From positions 4,092,001 to 4,156,000 of the forward strand of contig NZ_CP045643.1 in assembly GCF_009498275.1 (NCBI RefSeq): a stretch of DNA of 64,000 nucleotides, written 5' to 3'. The first letter of the stretch is position 1; each line of letters opens with the position of its first letter. The stretch comes from Streptomyces fagopyri. GTDB lineage: Bacteria > Actinomycetota > Actinomycetes > Streptomycetales > Streptomycetaceae. Of this stretch, positions 17,377 through 28,075 are shown in pieces. The translations under genes and the position numbers were made by a program. The notes below the pieces were generated by a model. The model worked only from the letters and a program-made list of their open reading frames with translations, was not told where the DNA came from and searched no databases.

Positions 17377-17395
17377 GATCCGAAGAATACGGATC
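17377..17395 (-). promoter_or_regulatory. Leaderless-type promoter with overlapping dyad before the HAD gene
   Basis: Reading toward the gene, TATTCT fits the TAnnnT -10 rule and ends 7 bases before the ATG, placing the transcription start at the A of the start codon. The same bases lie in a dyad, GATCCG (17377-17382) and CGGATC (17390-17395), that could be an operator. The remaining 17396-17681 spacer is GC-rich with no supported gene. Confidence 0.5.
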
Positions 17396-17681
17396 GAACG
17401 ACTCAGCGGCCCGGCGTGAACCGGACGACGTCCGGTATCCCGTCAGCAACGCCGTTCACCGCACGGGCCGCGCGCGACGGACGGTGTCACACGCTCCGAT
17501 CCGCCGCGCCGGACACCCCGGAACACGGCCGCGACGACTCCAACACCCGCCACACAACGGCCGGTTGCGGAACGCGTACGGTCGGGCACGTCCCGATGGC
17601 TTCGGGACGTGGCCCCCCGCCGCCGTCCCGCGACCGTGCGCCCGGCCGTCACCGCCGTGCGTCCGACCGCCGCGCGTCACC

Positions 17682-18884
17682 TCAACCGTGCGCCGCCGCC
17701 AGGTGCTTGGCCAGTCGCGGCGAAGCGAACTCCGTCCCGCACACGAACCGCATCACGGGCCCGTACGAGGCCGCCGCCGGCAATCCCGTGAAGTACAGCC
17801 CGGGGACCGAGGAGCGGTATCCGGCACCGAGCTTCGGGGTGCCCCGGCTCACCGCCAGCTCCGTCCGCAACGCGTCTCCCAAAAAGCCCATCGCGGCGAT
17901 GTCGACGCGATAGCCCGTCGCCGCGATGACGTGGTCGGCCGCGAGTTCCCCGGCCGAACCGTCCAGGGTCCGCACGGAGAGCACCGGTCGGCCCCCGGAG
18001 ACCGAGGCGCGGTCGATCCGGGCGACCTCACTGACCTCGACCTTGCCCTCGAAGCGGTCCCGGAGCCACCACGCGCCGAGCGGGCCGAGCACCCGGCGGA
18101 CGAGATGGTGCCGGGTCTCTGCGGGCAGGTAGCGGTAGGGATGCGGGTAGTAACTGAGCGCCCACAGCGACCAGGCACGCCCGAAGGGCGACTCCGGCCG
18201 GAACTTCGGCTGCCCCCAGGGCGGCGCACCGAAGGCGACCCTGCCCCGGCCACGGGACACCACACGCACCCGCGCGCCCGCCTCCGCCGCGAGTGCGGCC
18301 GTCTCCAGGGCGGACTGGCCCGCGCCGACGACGATCAGCTCCTTGCCCGAGAACCGGGTGAGGTCGTGGTGCTGGGAACTGTGCGAGACGGGCCCGGCGG
18401 GCGCCGGTCCGTCCGCCGCCGCCTCGCCGAGTTCGGGCGGCAGATGGGCGAGGCCGTCCAGTCCGGTGGCCACGACGACCGCCCGTGCCGTGAACGACTC
18501 CCCCGAGTCCAGCTTCAACTCGAAGCCCTCACCGCCCCGCCGGTCGACGGAGACCACCCGCACCTGCTCCAGCTCGGGCACGAGCTGCCGCTGGAACCAC
18601 TCCCCGTACGCGATGAACGTCTCGACCGGGATGATGTCCTCGTCCGTGACCAGCCGAGGTGTCCCGGCCGCGTCGCAGTAGTCGCGGAGTGTGTGGCCCG
18701 GCCGCGGGGCGTCGATGCTGGAAGCGGCCGGGGTCGATTTGAGGAGCATCCCCTCGGGCATGTGGTCGCGCCAGCTCACCATGGGCCGGCCGAAGACGCG
18801 CACCGGGATGCCGCGCGCCCGCAGATGGGCGGCGGTGGACAGGCCGAACGGGCCCGCACCGATGACTGCTACCGGATGAATCAC
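17682..18884 (-). CDS. FAD-dependent NAD(P)H oxidoreductase (flavin monooxygenase / N-hydroxylase-like)
   Basis: 400 residues with an N-terminal FAD-binding Rossmann motif VIGAGPFGLSTA, a second dinucleotide motif VVGAGQSALETAALA (NADPH) near residue 185, and the ATGYRVD motif near residue 320. These mark group B flavoprotein monooxygenases and related ornithine/lysine N-hydroxylase-like proteins. At 400 residues it is shorter than most Baeyer-Villiger enzymes, and I see no complete BVMO fingerprint. The GTG start has GGGAGGGA 5-6 bases upstream. It is separated by 27 bp from the upstream ATP-grasp gene, so the two form an operon. The substrate is unknown. Confidence 0.78.
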   Translation of the reverse strand: MIHPVAVIGAGPFGLSTAAHLRARGIPVRVFGRPMVSWRDHMPEGMLLKSTPAASSIDAPRPGHTLRDYCDAAGTPRLVTDEDIIPVETFIAYGEWFQRQLVPELEQVRVVSVDRRGGEGFELKLDSGESFTARAVVVATGLDGLAHLPPELGEAAADGPAPAGPVSHSSQHHDLTRFSGKELIVVGAGQSALETAALAAEAGARVRVVSRGRGRVAFGAPPWGQPKFRPESPFGRAWSLWALSYYPHPYRYLPAETRHHLVRRVLGPLGAWWLRDRFEGKVEVSEVARIDRASVSGGRPVLSVRTLDGSAGELAADHVIAATGYRVDIAAMGFLGDALRTELAVSRGTPKLGAGYRSSVPGLYFTGLPAAASYGPVMRFVCGTEFASPRLAKHLAAAHG

Positions 18885-18911
18885 GAAGTCCCTCCCCAGG
18901 ACGTTCTTCCG

Positions 18912-20195
18912 TCACTTCGTGGTCGTACTGGTACTGCTGCCGAGGCGGTTGGTCCGCCACAGTTGGTACAGATGCCTCGCGCCCGGCCGCACGAGGCGCG
19001 CGAGCATCGTGAAGAACGGCCGCGGGTCGTCACCCGCGAGCCAGGCCAGCTCCGTACCGCTCGCGCGAGTCGGCGCATGCGGGGTGGTGTAGCCGCCGCG
19101 CCGGTAGGCGAGCAGGGCCGGCAGGTCGATGTTCTCCACGATGTACCGGTGACCGGCCCGCTGTTCCCCCTCGGGAACGGTGCGCCCGGTCAGGTCGAGA
19201 TGCATGGCCCGGACGACGTCGATCCCCGACTCGTTCTCGAAGAGCCGGAACTGCGCGCCCATACGGGGGTTGAAGTCGAGAAGCTTGTACTGCCCGTCGC
19301 GGCGGTCGAAGCGCAGGTCGAGGTCGATGACGCCGCTGAACCCGATCTGTTTGATGAAACGTGCGGCGAGGTCGGCGAGTTCCGGATTGTCGACGACGTA
19401 CGCGTTCGCGGTCATGCCCGCGTGCGGCGGCCACGAGCGCACCTTCACCCCCGTGAACATCGCCAGCGGTGTCGAGTCCGCGTCGAAGTACGCGTGCACG
19501 ATCCAGTCCTCGGCCTCCTCCCTGGGCAGGTACTCCTGGAGGATCACACCCGGCTGCCCGCCCCACTCCCGGGCGAGCACCAGCAGCCGCTCACGGGTCG
19601 CGATCCTCGTCGTCCCGTTGACCGCGGGCCGGCTGCGGCGCACGAACGCCTCACGGTTCTTGGCCACGAGAGGAAAGCGGGCCGAGGCGGCGAACCGCTC
19701 GATCTCCTCGTACGACTGCGGAAAGGCGGCGGCCGGACTCGGAATGCCGTGCTCCACGCACAGTTCGTGCAGGCCCTGCTTGCTGGCGAGACGGCGGGGC
19801 AGCTTGGCGTCCACCCGCGGAAAGAGAAAACGCTCCGCGAGGTCCTCCTGATGCTCCGCTATCAGGACGGCGGCCTCCTCGTCCGTCGGGACGAGCACCG
19901 TCGGCCGTCCTATGCGACGGCCGATCCGCAGCAGCCCCTCGACCAGGCGCTCCGCATCCTCCGTCCCCGTCGTCGGCCAGACGAAGGCACGGCGCAGATA
20001 GCGTGAGGCCGCGGCAGGCGTGTAACGGTCCTCGGTGATCGCGTACATCGGTACGCCCAGCCGCCCCAGGCTCCGTATGGCACCCACTCCTCCGTGATGC
20101 AGTGGATAGTCACCGAATTTCACTATCAGCCCCGGAACATCCCGGTCGGCGTCGACCGGCACTCCACTGACGCCCCTGGCCACGGGTCCCCCCAC
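18912..20195 (-). CDS. ATP-grasp domain protein (carboxylate-amine/thiol ligase-like)
   Basis: 427 residues. An N-terminal pre-ATP-grasp domain (VKFGDYPLHHGGVGAIRSLG) leads into an ATP-grasp fold with FPLVAKNREAF, GGQPGVILQEYLPREEAEDW and, for Mg-ATP, the terminal LDLDLRFDRRDGQYKLLDFNPRMGAQ with its Asp and Asn metal ligands. This resembles D-aspartate ligase and other carboxylate-amine ligases that activate an acid as acyl phosphate. GTG 20195 is preceded by AGGGGGG. It is first in a two-gene operon with an FAD monooxygenase, which suggests a small tailoring or biosynthetic unit. Product unknown. Confidence 0.8.
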   Translation of the reverse strand: MGGPVARGVSGVPVDADRDVPGLIVKFGDYPLHHGGVGAIRSLGRLGVPMYAITEDRYTPAAASRYLRRAFVWPTTGTEDAERLVEGLLRIGRRIGRPTVLVPTDEEAAVLIAEHQEDLAERFLFPRVDAKLPRRLASKQGLHELCVEHGIPSPAAAFPQSYEEIERFAASARFPLVAKNREAFVRRSRPAVNGTTRIATRERLLVLAREWGGQPGVILQEYLPREEAEDWIVHAYFDADSTPLAMFTGVKVRSWPPHAGMTANAYVVDNPELADLAARFIKQIGFSGVIDLDLRFDRRDGQYKLLDFNPRMGAQFRLFENESGIDVVRAMHLDLTGRTVPEGEQRAGHRYIVENIDLPALLAYRRGGYTTPHAPTRASGTELAWLAGDDPRPFFTMLARLVRPGARHLYQLWRTNRLGSSTSTTTK

Positions 20196-20409
20196 GTGTC
20201 CCCCCTACGGACCGGACCCACCCCGTCCATGTCCCCCAAGGGACGCTAAGCCGGAATTACCGCATCCGACAAGACCTATCCGGACATTGCGAACTCTTTA
20301 GACACTGCCCCAGCACGGCCACTCCCCCGTAACGTGTGCCGCGACCACACGGAACGTGTGGAACACATGGATCACGGCGCGTACGACCACGAAAGCGAGG
20401 CACCAACCG

Positions 20410-21615
20410 ATGCCCCCCTTCGATGTCCCCGAGGGCGATCCCTTCGGCCCGCACAACCTCCCCTACGGCGTCTTCTCCCGGGCCGGCTCGTCCGAACGGA
20501 GCGTCGGTGTCCGGCTCGGCGACCACGTCCTCGACGCGGGCGCGGCGGCCCGGGCACTCGGCTCCCCGTACGCCGAGCTGCTCGCGCGGCCGTCCCTCAA
20601 TCCGCTGCTCGCGGCGGGCCGCACGGCCTGGTCCGACGTGCGTCGCGCGCTGACGGCCTGGGTGACGGTCCCGGCCCACCGGGAGACCGTGGAGCCCCAT
20701 CTGCACCCCCTCTCCGAGGTGACCCTGCACCTCCCGTTCGAGGTCGCGGACTATGTCGACTTCTATGCCTCCGAGAACCACGCGCGTAACGTCGGACAGA
20801 TCTTCCGCCCCGACGCGGCGGACTCCCTCACCCCCAACTGGAAGCACCTGCCCATCGGCTACCACGGCCGCGCGGGCACGGTGGTGGTCTCGGGTACGGA
20901 GGTGGTGCGTCCGTCGGGTCAGCGCAAGGCGCCCGCGGACGCCGTGCCCGCGTTCGGTCCGTCCGTCCGGCTCGACATCGAGGCGGAGGTCGGGTTCGTG
21001 GTCGGCGCCCCGTCGACCCTCGGCACTCCGGTGGCCCTCGCCGACTTCCGCGACCATGTCTTCGGCCTCTGCCTCCTCAACGACTGGTCGGCACGCGACA
21101 TCCAGGCCTGGGAGTACGTCCCGCTCGGTCCCTTCCTCGGCAAGTCCTTCGCCACCTCGGTGTCGGCGTGGGTCACCCCGCTCGACGCCCTGGACGACGC
21201 CCGGGTCGCGCCCCCGGCCCGCACACACCCCCTTCTCCCCTACCTGGACGACTCCTCGGAGGACCCCGGCGGCTACGACCTCCGCATCTCCGTCGCCGTC
21301 AACGGCCACGTCGTCTCGGAGCCGCCCTTCTCCACCATGTACTGGACGGCCGCCCAGCAACTGGCCCACATGACGGTCAACGGAGCCTCCCTGCGCACCG
21401 GCGACCTGTACGGCTCGGGCACGGTCAGCGGACCCTCCCCGCGGGAACGCGGGTCTCTCCTCGAACTCACCTGGAACGGCCGCGAGCCCCTCGAACTCCC
21501 CACCGCCAAGCGGACCTTCCTCGAGGACGGCGACGAGGTGACGATGACGGCCTGGGCTCCCGGCCCGAACGGCACCCGAGTCGCCCTCGGCGAGGTGACG
21601 GGCCGCATCCGCTGA
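20410..21615 (+). CDS. fahA: Fumarylacetoacetase
   Basis: 401 residues. It has the FAH N-terminal domain (PYGVFSRAG...VGVRLGDHVLDAG) and the catalytic FAH fold with VDFYASENHARNVGQIFRP (catalytic His region), LPIGYHGRAG, FGLCLLNDWSARDIQAWEY, LGPFLGKSFATSVS and the terminal TFLEDGDEVTMTAW. It hydrolyses 4-fumarylacetoacetate to fumarate and acetoacetate, the last step of tyrosine and homogentisate breakdown. ATG 20410 is chosen since homology starts at MPPFDVPEGDPFG and GCGAGG lies 9 bases upstream. It stands alone here; other homogentisate genes are not adjacent. Confidence 0.95.
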   Translation: MPPFDVPEGDPFGPHNLPYGVFSRAGSSERSVGVRLGDHVLDAGAAARALGSPYAELLARPSLNPLLAAGRTAWSDVRRALTAWVTVPAHRETVEPHLHPLSEVTLHLPFEVADYVDFYASENHARNVGQIFRPDAADSLTPNWKHLPIGYHGRAGTVVVSGTEVVRPSGQRKAPADAVPAFGPSVRLDIEAEVGFVVGAPSTLGTPVALADFRDHVFGLCLLNDWSARDIQAWEYVPLGPFLGKSFATSVSAWVTPLDALDDARVAPPARTHPLLPYLDDSSEDPGGYDLRISVAVNGHVVSEPPFSTMYWTAAQQLAHMTVNGASLRTGDLYGSGTVSGPSPRERGSLLELTWNGREPLELPTAKRTFLEDGDEVTMTAWAPGPNGTRVALGEVTGRIR

Positions 21616-21634
21616 CTCCCTCACCCCGCGCCCA

Positions 21635-21657
21635 CCCCGCGCCACCCCGGCGCGGGG
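21635..21657 (+). terminator. Terminator hairpin after fahA
   Basis: CCCCGCGCC (21635-21643) pairs perfectly with GGCGCGGGG (21649-21657) around a 5-base loop, 19 bases after the stop. It lies between the convergent fahA and recQ genes. Confidence 0.6.
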
Positions 21658-21794
21658 ACACCGCCCGCCGGCCACTGCCCGGCGCTCCCTGTCCCAGGGG
21701 CCCCGCGCCTCGGGCGTTGGGCCCCCGCGCTCGGGTTTGGGCGCGTCGGACCTCGGCGCCGCGGGCATCAGGCCTCGGGTCTCGGGCGCGTCGA

Positions 21795-21841
21795 GCGTCG
21801 GCACCTCGGGCGGCAGGCGTCCGGCGTCGGCACCTCGGGCG
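21795..21841. repeat. 18-bp direct repeat between fahA and recQ
   Basis: GCGTCGGCACCTCGGGCG occurs at 21795-21812 and again at 21824-21841. Several partial copies of GGGCGTCGG surround it. The region is a degenerate GC-rich repeat tract with no gene. Confidence 0.5.
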
Positions 21842-21876
21842 TGAGGCGTAGGGCATCAGGCGCCGGGCGTCGGCCC

Positions 21877-23886
<2,010 letters not shown>

Positions 23887-24188
23887 CGTCCTGTCCCCCG
23901 TACGTCGCGCCTCGACCACTGCGTCCACGATAGGGGTCCGCGCCGACAGCCCCGGAGTTATCCACAGGCTGCGACCGGCCGACTTCTCTACGCACCGGAT
24001 GTCCCGCCCCGGCCCCGGCCCCGCTCACTCCTGCGGGCGGCACGGTCCGCCCGCGTTCCCCCGTTGGCCCCTCTCGTATGGCGGCCTCCGGCGGCCGCGG
24101 GACATGCTGCTCGGGCCGGAGGAGGGGCCCGCAGCAGACGGGACGGCACCGTCCCGTACGCCGCTCTCGCGCCTCTAGGAGTCATCGC

Positions 24189-24794
24189 ATGTCCCAGCGT
24201 CCGCTCAGGACCGCCCTCGCCCTCGTGACAGCCGTCGCCGCGTCGCTCGCCCTGGCCGCCGTGCCCGCCCCGGCCGCCGTGCCCGCCCCGACCGCGGCGG
24301 GTGGGCCCGTGGACCCCGCGTCCCTCGCACGGGCACTGAACAAGGCGTACGTGGCCAGCGCGAAGTACCTGGACGAGTCGGTCGCCCTCCCCGACGGCTA
24401 CGTTCCGTACGCGTGCTCGGCGAATCCCACCGGCCCGGGCGCCATGGGTTACCACTACTTCAACGAGTCCCGCTACGGCTCCCTCGACCCGGCGAAGCCC
24501 GGAGCCCTGCTCTTCGAGGACGGGCCGGACGGGAGGCGCAGGCTGGCGGGGGTGGAGTGGATCGTGGTGGACGCGGACCAGGACGTGAAGACCTCCGGCG
24601 ACCGGCCTTCGCTGTTCGGCCAGAAGTTCGAGGGCCCGATGCCGGGTCACTATCCCGGTATGCCGGTCCACTACGACCTGCACGTCTGGCTCTGGAAGCA
24701 CAACCCCGACGGCCTGTTCAACCGGTGGAACCCCCGGGTGACGTGTCCGGCCGTCCCGGCGCACCCCGCGCAGTCGGCCCACGCGGCCCACTGA
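24189..24794 (+). CDS. Secreted protein of unknown function
   Basis: 201 residues. A Sec signal peptide (RPLRTALALVTAVAASLALA) is cleaved near AAVPAPA-A and followed by a short Ala-Pro linker. The mature domain has recognisable blocks: LARALNKAYVASAKYLD, GAMGYHYFNESRYG, WIVVDADQDVKTSGDRP and VHYDLHVWLWKHNPDGLFNRWNP. These resemble a family of secreted hypothetical proteins with a conserved G-x-MGYHY motif; no catalytic role is known to me. The start has AGGAG 8 bases upstream. It converges on nuoN across a strong shared terminator. Confidence 0.72.
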   Translation: MSQRPLRTALALVTAVAASLALAAVPAPAAVPAPTAAGGPVDPASLARALNKAYVASAKYLDESVALPDGYVPYACSANPTGPGAMGYHYFNESRYGSLDPAKPGALLFEDGPDGRRRLAGVEWIVVDADQDVKTSGDRPSLFGQKFEGPMPGHYPGMPVHYDLHVWLWKHNPDGLFNRWNPRVTCPAVPAHPAQSAHAAH

Positions 24795-24802
24795 GAACGC
24801 CT

Positions 24803-24834
24803 CGGGCCCCGCTCCTGGGAAGGAGCGGGGCCCG
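24803..24834. terminator. Bidirectional terminator at the end of the nuo operon
   Basis: A perfect 14-bp stem (24803-24816 with 24821-24834) closed by a GGGA tetraloop lies between the stop codons of the convergent secreted-protein gene and nuoN. It is well placed to terminate both transcripts. Confidence 0.85.
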
Positions 24835-24852
24835 GGGCGCGCGAGGTCCAGG

Positions 24853-26502
24853 TCAGCGCACGAAGACCCCTGCCTGGCTCGCCAGGTCGAGGAAGTACTG
24901 CGGCGCGACTCCCAGCACCAGGGTGACCGCGACGCCGAACGCGATCGCCGTCATGGTCAGCGGCGAGGGCACCGCGACCGTGGGACCCTCCGCCTTCGGC
25001 TCGCTGAAGAACATCAGCACGATCACCCGGATGTAGAAGAACGCCGCGATCGCCGACGAGATCACACCGACCACGACCAGCGCGCCCGCGCCGCCCTCCG
25101 CCGCCGCCTTGAACACGGCGAACTTTCCGGCGAAGCCCGAGGTCAGCGGAATGCCCGCGAAGGCCAGCAGGAAGACCGCGAAGACGGCCGCCACCAGCGG
25201 GGAGCGCCGTCCGAGGCCCGCCCACTTGGACAGGTGTGTCGCCTCGCCGCCCGCGTCACGGACCAGGGTCACGACCGCGAAGGCCCCGATCGTCACGAAC
25301 GAGTAGGCAGCCAGGTAGAACAGGACCGACGACACACCGTCCGGCGAGGCCGCGATGACACCGGCCAGGATGAAGCCCGCGTGCGCGATCGACGAGTACG
25401 CCAGCAGGCGCTTGATGTCGGTCTGGGTGATCGCGACGATGGCGCCGCCCAGCATGGTGACGATCGCGACGGCCCACATGACCGGCCGCCAGTCCCAGCG
25501 CAGGCCCGGCAGGACGACGTACAGCAGACGCAGGAGCGCCCCGAAGGCGGCCACCTTCGTCGCCGCCGCCATGAAGCCGGTGACCGGTGTCGGCGCACCC
25601 TGGTAGACGTCCGGCGTCCACATGTGGAAGGGCACCGCGCCGACCTTGAAGAGCAGGCCCATGACGACCATCGCGGCACCGATCAGCAGCAGCACGTCGT
25701 TGCCCATGGTCCCGGCGAGTGCCGGGTCGACGGTGGTGACCGTGCCGTCGACGACCTGCGCGATCCTGGCGTACGACACCGAGCCCGCGTAGCCGTAGAG
25801 CAGGGCGATGCCGAACAGGGTGAACGCGGAGGCGAAGGCACCGAGCAGGAAGTACTTGACGGCGGCCTCCTGCGACATGAGCCGCTTGCGGCGGGCCACG
25901 GCGCACAACAGGTACAGGGGCAGCGAGAAGACCTCCAGCGCGATGAACAGCGTCAGCAGGTCGTTGGCCGACGGGAAGACCAGCATGCCGCCGATCGCGA
26001 AGAGCAGCAGCGGGAACACCTCGGTGGTGGTGAACCCGGCTTTCACCGCGGCCTTTTCGCTGTCGCTGCCGGGCACGGAGGCGGCCTGCGCGGCGAACGA
26101 GTCGACGCGGTTGCCGTGCGCCTCCGGGTCCAGCCGGCGCTCGGCGAAGGTGAAGACGCCGAGGATGCCCGCCAGCAGGATGGTGCCCTGCAGGAACAGG
26201 GAGGGCCCGTCGACGGCGATCGCGCCCATCGCCGCGATGTGCGCCTTCGTCGTCCCGTATCCGCCCGCCGCCATCGCGACCACCGCGGCGAAGGCGGCGG
26301 CGAGCGCGACGACGGCCAGGAACACCTGGGTGTAGTAGCGGGACTTGCGCGGGACGAAGGCCTCGACCAGCACCCCGACGAGCGCCGCCCCGATGACGAT
26401 CAGGGTGGGCGACAACTGCCCGTATTCGATCTTCGGCGCGCCGATCTTCGCGATCGGCTCCGCCGCGGTTGTCCACAGGCTGTGGACGGCTGCTGCGCTC
26501 AC
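24853..26502 (-). CDS. nuoN: NADH-quinone oxidoreductase subunit N
   Basis: 549 residues with about fourteen membrane segments, one of the three antiporter-like proton-pumping subunits of complex I. The conserved core is visible as PVTGFMAAATKVAAFGALLRL (buried Lys) and the lysine-bearing segment QTDIKRLLAYSSIAHAGF. It is the last gene of the nuo operon. Its GTG start overlaps the nuoM stop by 4 bases (GTGA), so it is translationally coupled. A perfect DnaA-box sequence lies inside the first codons. The N-terminal 70 residues include an extra segment compared with enterobacterial NuoN. Confidence 0.97.
   Translation of the reverse strand: MSAAAVHSLWTTAAEPIAKIGAPKIEYGQLSPTLIVIGAALVGVLVEAFVPRKSRYYTQVFLAVVALAAAFAAVVAMAAGGYGTTKAHIAAMGAIAVDGPSLFLQGTILLAGILGVFTFAERRLDPEAHGNRVDSFAAQAASVPGSDSEKAAVKAGFTTTEVFPLLLFAIGGMLVFPSANDLLTLFIALEVFSLPLYLLCAVARRKRLMSQEAAVKYFLLGAFASAFTLFGIALLYGYAGSVSYARIAQVVDGTVTTVDPALAGTMGNDVLLLIGAAMVVMGLLFKVGAVPFHMWTPDVYQGAPTPVTGFMAAATKVAAFGALLRLLYVVLPGLRWDWRPVMWAVAIVTMLGGAIVAITQTDIKRLLAYSSIAHAGFILAGVIAASPDGVSSVLFYLAAYSFVTIGAFAVVTLVRDAGGEATHLSKWAGLGRRSPLVAAVFAVFLLAFAGIPLTSGFAGKFAVFKAAAEGGAGALVVVGVISSAIAAFFYIRVIVLMFFSEPKAEGPTVAVPSPLTMTAIAFGVAVTLVLGVAPQYFLDLASQAGVFVR
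26469..26487. other. Inverted pair of DnaA-box-like sequences within nuoN
   Basis: TTGTCCACA (26469-26477) is a perfect match to the Streptomyces DnaA box. Three bases further on, TGTGGACGG (7 of 9 matches to the inverted box) faces it. They lie in the 5' coding region of nuoN. An isolated pair this far from other origin features is more likely a titration or regulatory site, or chance, than an origin. Confidence 0.35.
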
Positions 26503-28070
26503 TTGGCCGCCTCCACCTCGGGCTGGGGGTCCTTTTTGTGTACGTCCGACATGGTCTGCTGGACCGCGGGGTTGACGATGTCGGTGACGGGCTTCGGGTA
26601 GACGCCCAGGAAGATCAGCAGAGCGATGAGCGGGGCGACCACGAGGAGCTCGCGCACCCTGAGGTCGGGCATCTCGGCGACCTCGGCCTTCACCGGGCCG
26701 GTCATCGTCCGCTGGTACAGGACGAGGGTGTAGATCGCGGCGAGCACGATGCCGAAGGTGGCGACGACACCGACGGCCGGATAGCGCGTGAACGTGCCGA
26801 CCAGGACGAGGAACTCACTCACGAAGGGCGCGAGCCCGGGAAGCGAGAGGGTCGCGAGTCCGCCGATCAGGAAGGTGCCGGCGAGCACAGGGGCGACTTT
26901 CTGCACCCCTCCGTAGTCGGCGATCAGACGCGAGCCGCGCCGCGAGATCAGGAAGCCCGCCACCAGCATCAGGGCGGCCGTCGAGATCCCGTGGTTGACC
27001 ATGTAGAGCGTCGCGCCCGACTGGCCCTGGCTCGTCATCGCGAAGATGCCCAGGATGATGAAGCCGAAGTGCGAGATCGACGCGTACGCCACCAGCCGCT
27101 TGATGTCCCGCTGGCCGACCGCGACCAGCGCCCCGTAGACGATGCTGATCAGGGCGAGGACGAGGATCACCGGCGTCGCCCACTTGCTGGCCTCGGGGAA
27201 GAGCTGGAGGCAGAACCGGAGCATCGCGAAGGTGCCGACCTTGTCGACCACCGCCGTGATCAGGACCGCGACCGGGGCCGTGGCCTCCCCCATGGCGTTG
27301 GGCAGCCAGGTGTGCAGCGGCCACAGCGGCGCCTTCACCGCGAACGCGAAGAAGAAGCCCAGGAACAGCCACCGCTCCGTGCTGGTCGCCATGTGCAGCG
27401 AGCCGTTGGCGCGGGCCTGCGCGATCTCCTGGAGCGAGAAGTTCCCGGCGACCACGTAGAGGCCGATGACCGCGGCCAGCATGATCAGACCGCCGACCAG
27501 GTTGTAGAGGAGGAACTTCACCGCGGCGTAGGAACGCTGTGTCGCCGCCACCTCGTCGCCGTGCTCGTGGGCCTTGTCCCCGAAGCCGCCGATGAGGAAG
27601 TACATCGGGATCAGCATGGCTTCGAAGAAGATGTAGAAGAGGAAGACGTCGGTGGCCTCGAAGGAGATGATCACCATCGCCTCGACGGCCAGGATCAGGG
27701 CGAAGAAGCCCTGCGTCGGCCGCCAGCGCGTGTTCCCGGTCTCCTGCGGGTCGGCGTCGTGCCAGCCCGCGAGGATCACGAACGGGATCAGCAGCGCGGT
27801 CAGCGCGACCAGCGCCACCCCGATGCCGTCCACACCCAGCTCGTACCGCACCCCGAAGTCCTTGATCCAGGAGTGGGATTCGGTGAGCTGGTATCGGTTG
27901 CCGCCGGGGTCGAATCGTACGAGCACGACCGCGGCCAGGACGAGAGTGGCGAGCGAGACGAGCAGCGCCAGCCACTTGGCGGCGACACGTCGCGCGGCCG
28001 GCACGGCGGCCGTGGCGACCGCTCCGAGGGCCGGGAGCGCCGCCGTCGCTGTCAGCAGAGGAAAGGACAT
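26499..28070 (-). CDS. nuoM: NADH-quinone oxidoreductase subunit M
   Basis: 523 residues with about fourteen membrane segments and the antiporter-like NuoM signature. These include the Glu-bearing VEAMVIISFEATDVFLFYIFFE (in two parts), the KAPLWPLHTWLPNA motif with its functional Lys, and QRDIKRLVAYASISHFGF. It pumps protons in the distal membrane arm. It sits between nuoL (5 bp gap) and nuoN (4 bp overlap). A Lys/Glu-rich cytoplasmic tail ends the protein. Confidence 0.97.
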   Translation of the reverse strand: MSFPLLTATAALPALGAVATAAVPAARRVAAKWLALLVSLATLVLAAVVLVRFDPGGNRYQLTESHSWIKDFGVRYELGVDGIGVALVALTALLIPFVILAGWHDADPQETGNTRWRPTQGFFALILAVEAMVIISFEATDVFLFYIFFEAMLIPMYFLIGGFGDKAHEHGDEVAATQRSYAAVKFLLYNLVGGLIMLAAVIGLYVVAGNFSLQEIAQARANGSLHMATSTERWLFLGFFFAFAVKAPLWPLHTWLPNAMGEATAPVAVLITAVVDKVGTFAMLRFCLQLFPEASKWATPVILVLALISIVYGALVAVGQRDIKRLVAYASISHFGFIILGIFAMTSQGQSGATLYMVNHGISTAALMLVAGFLISRRGSRLIADYGGVQKVAPVLAGTFLIGGLATLSLPGLAPFVSEFLVLVGTFTRYPAVGVVATFGIVLAAIYTLVLYQRTMTGPVKAEVAEMPDLRVRELLVVAPLIALLIFLGVYPKPVTDIVNPAVQQTMSDVHKKDPQPEVEAAK

Positions 28071-28075
28071 CGGTA

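Noticed and set aside
17682..20195. Siderophore NIS-type cluster
   Set aside because: The oxidoreductase and ATP-grasp lack NIS-synthetase motifs and there is no transporter or siderophore partner gene nearby.
26469..26487. Replication origin
   Set aside because: Only a box pair inside nuoN; no dnaA/dnaN genes, AT-rich region or box cluster.
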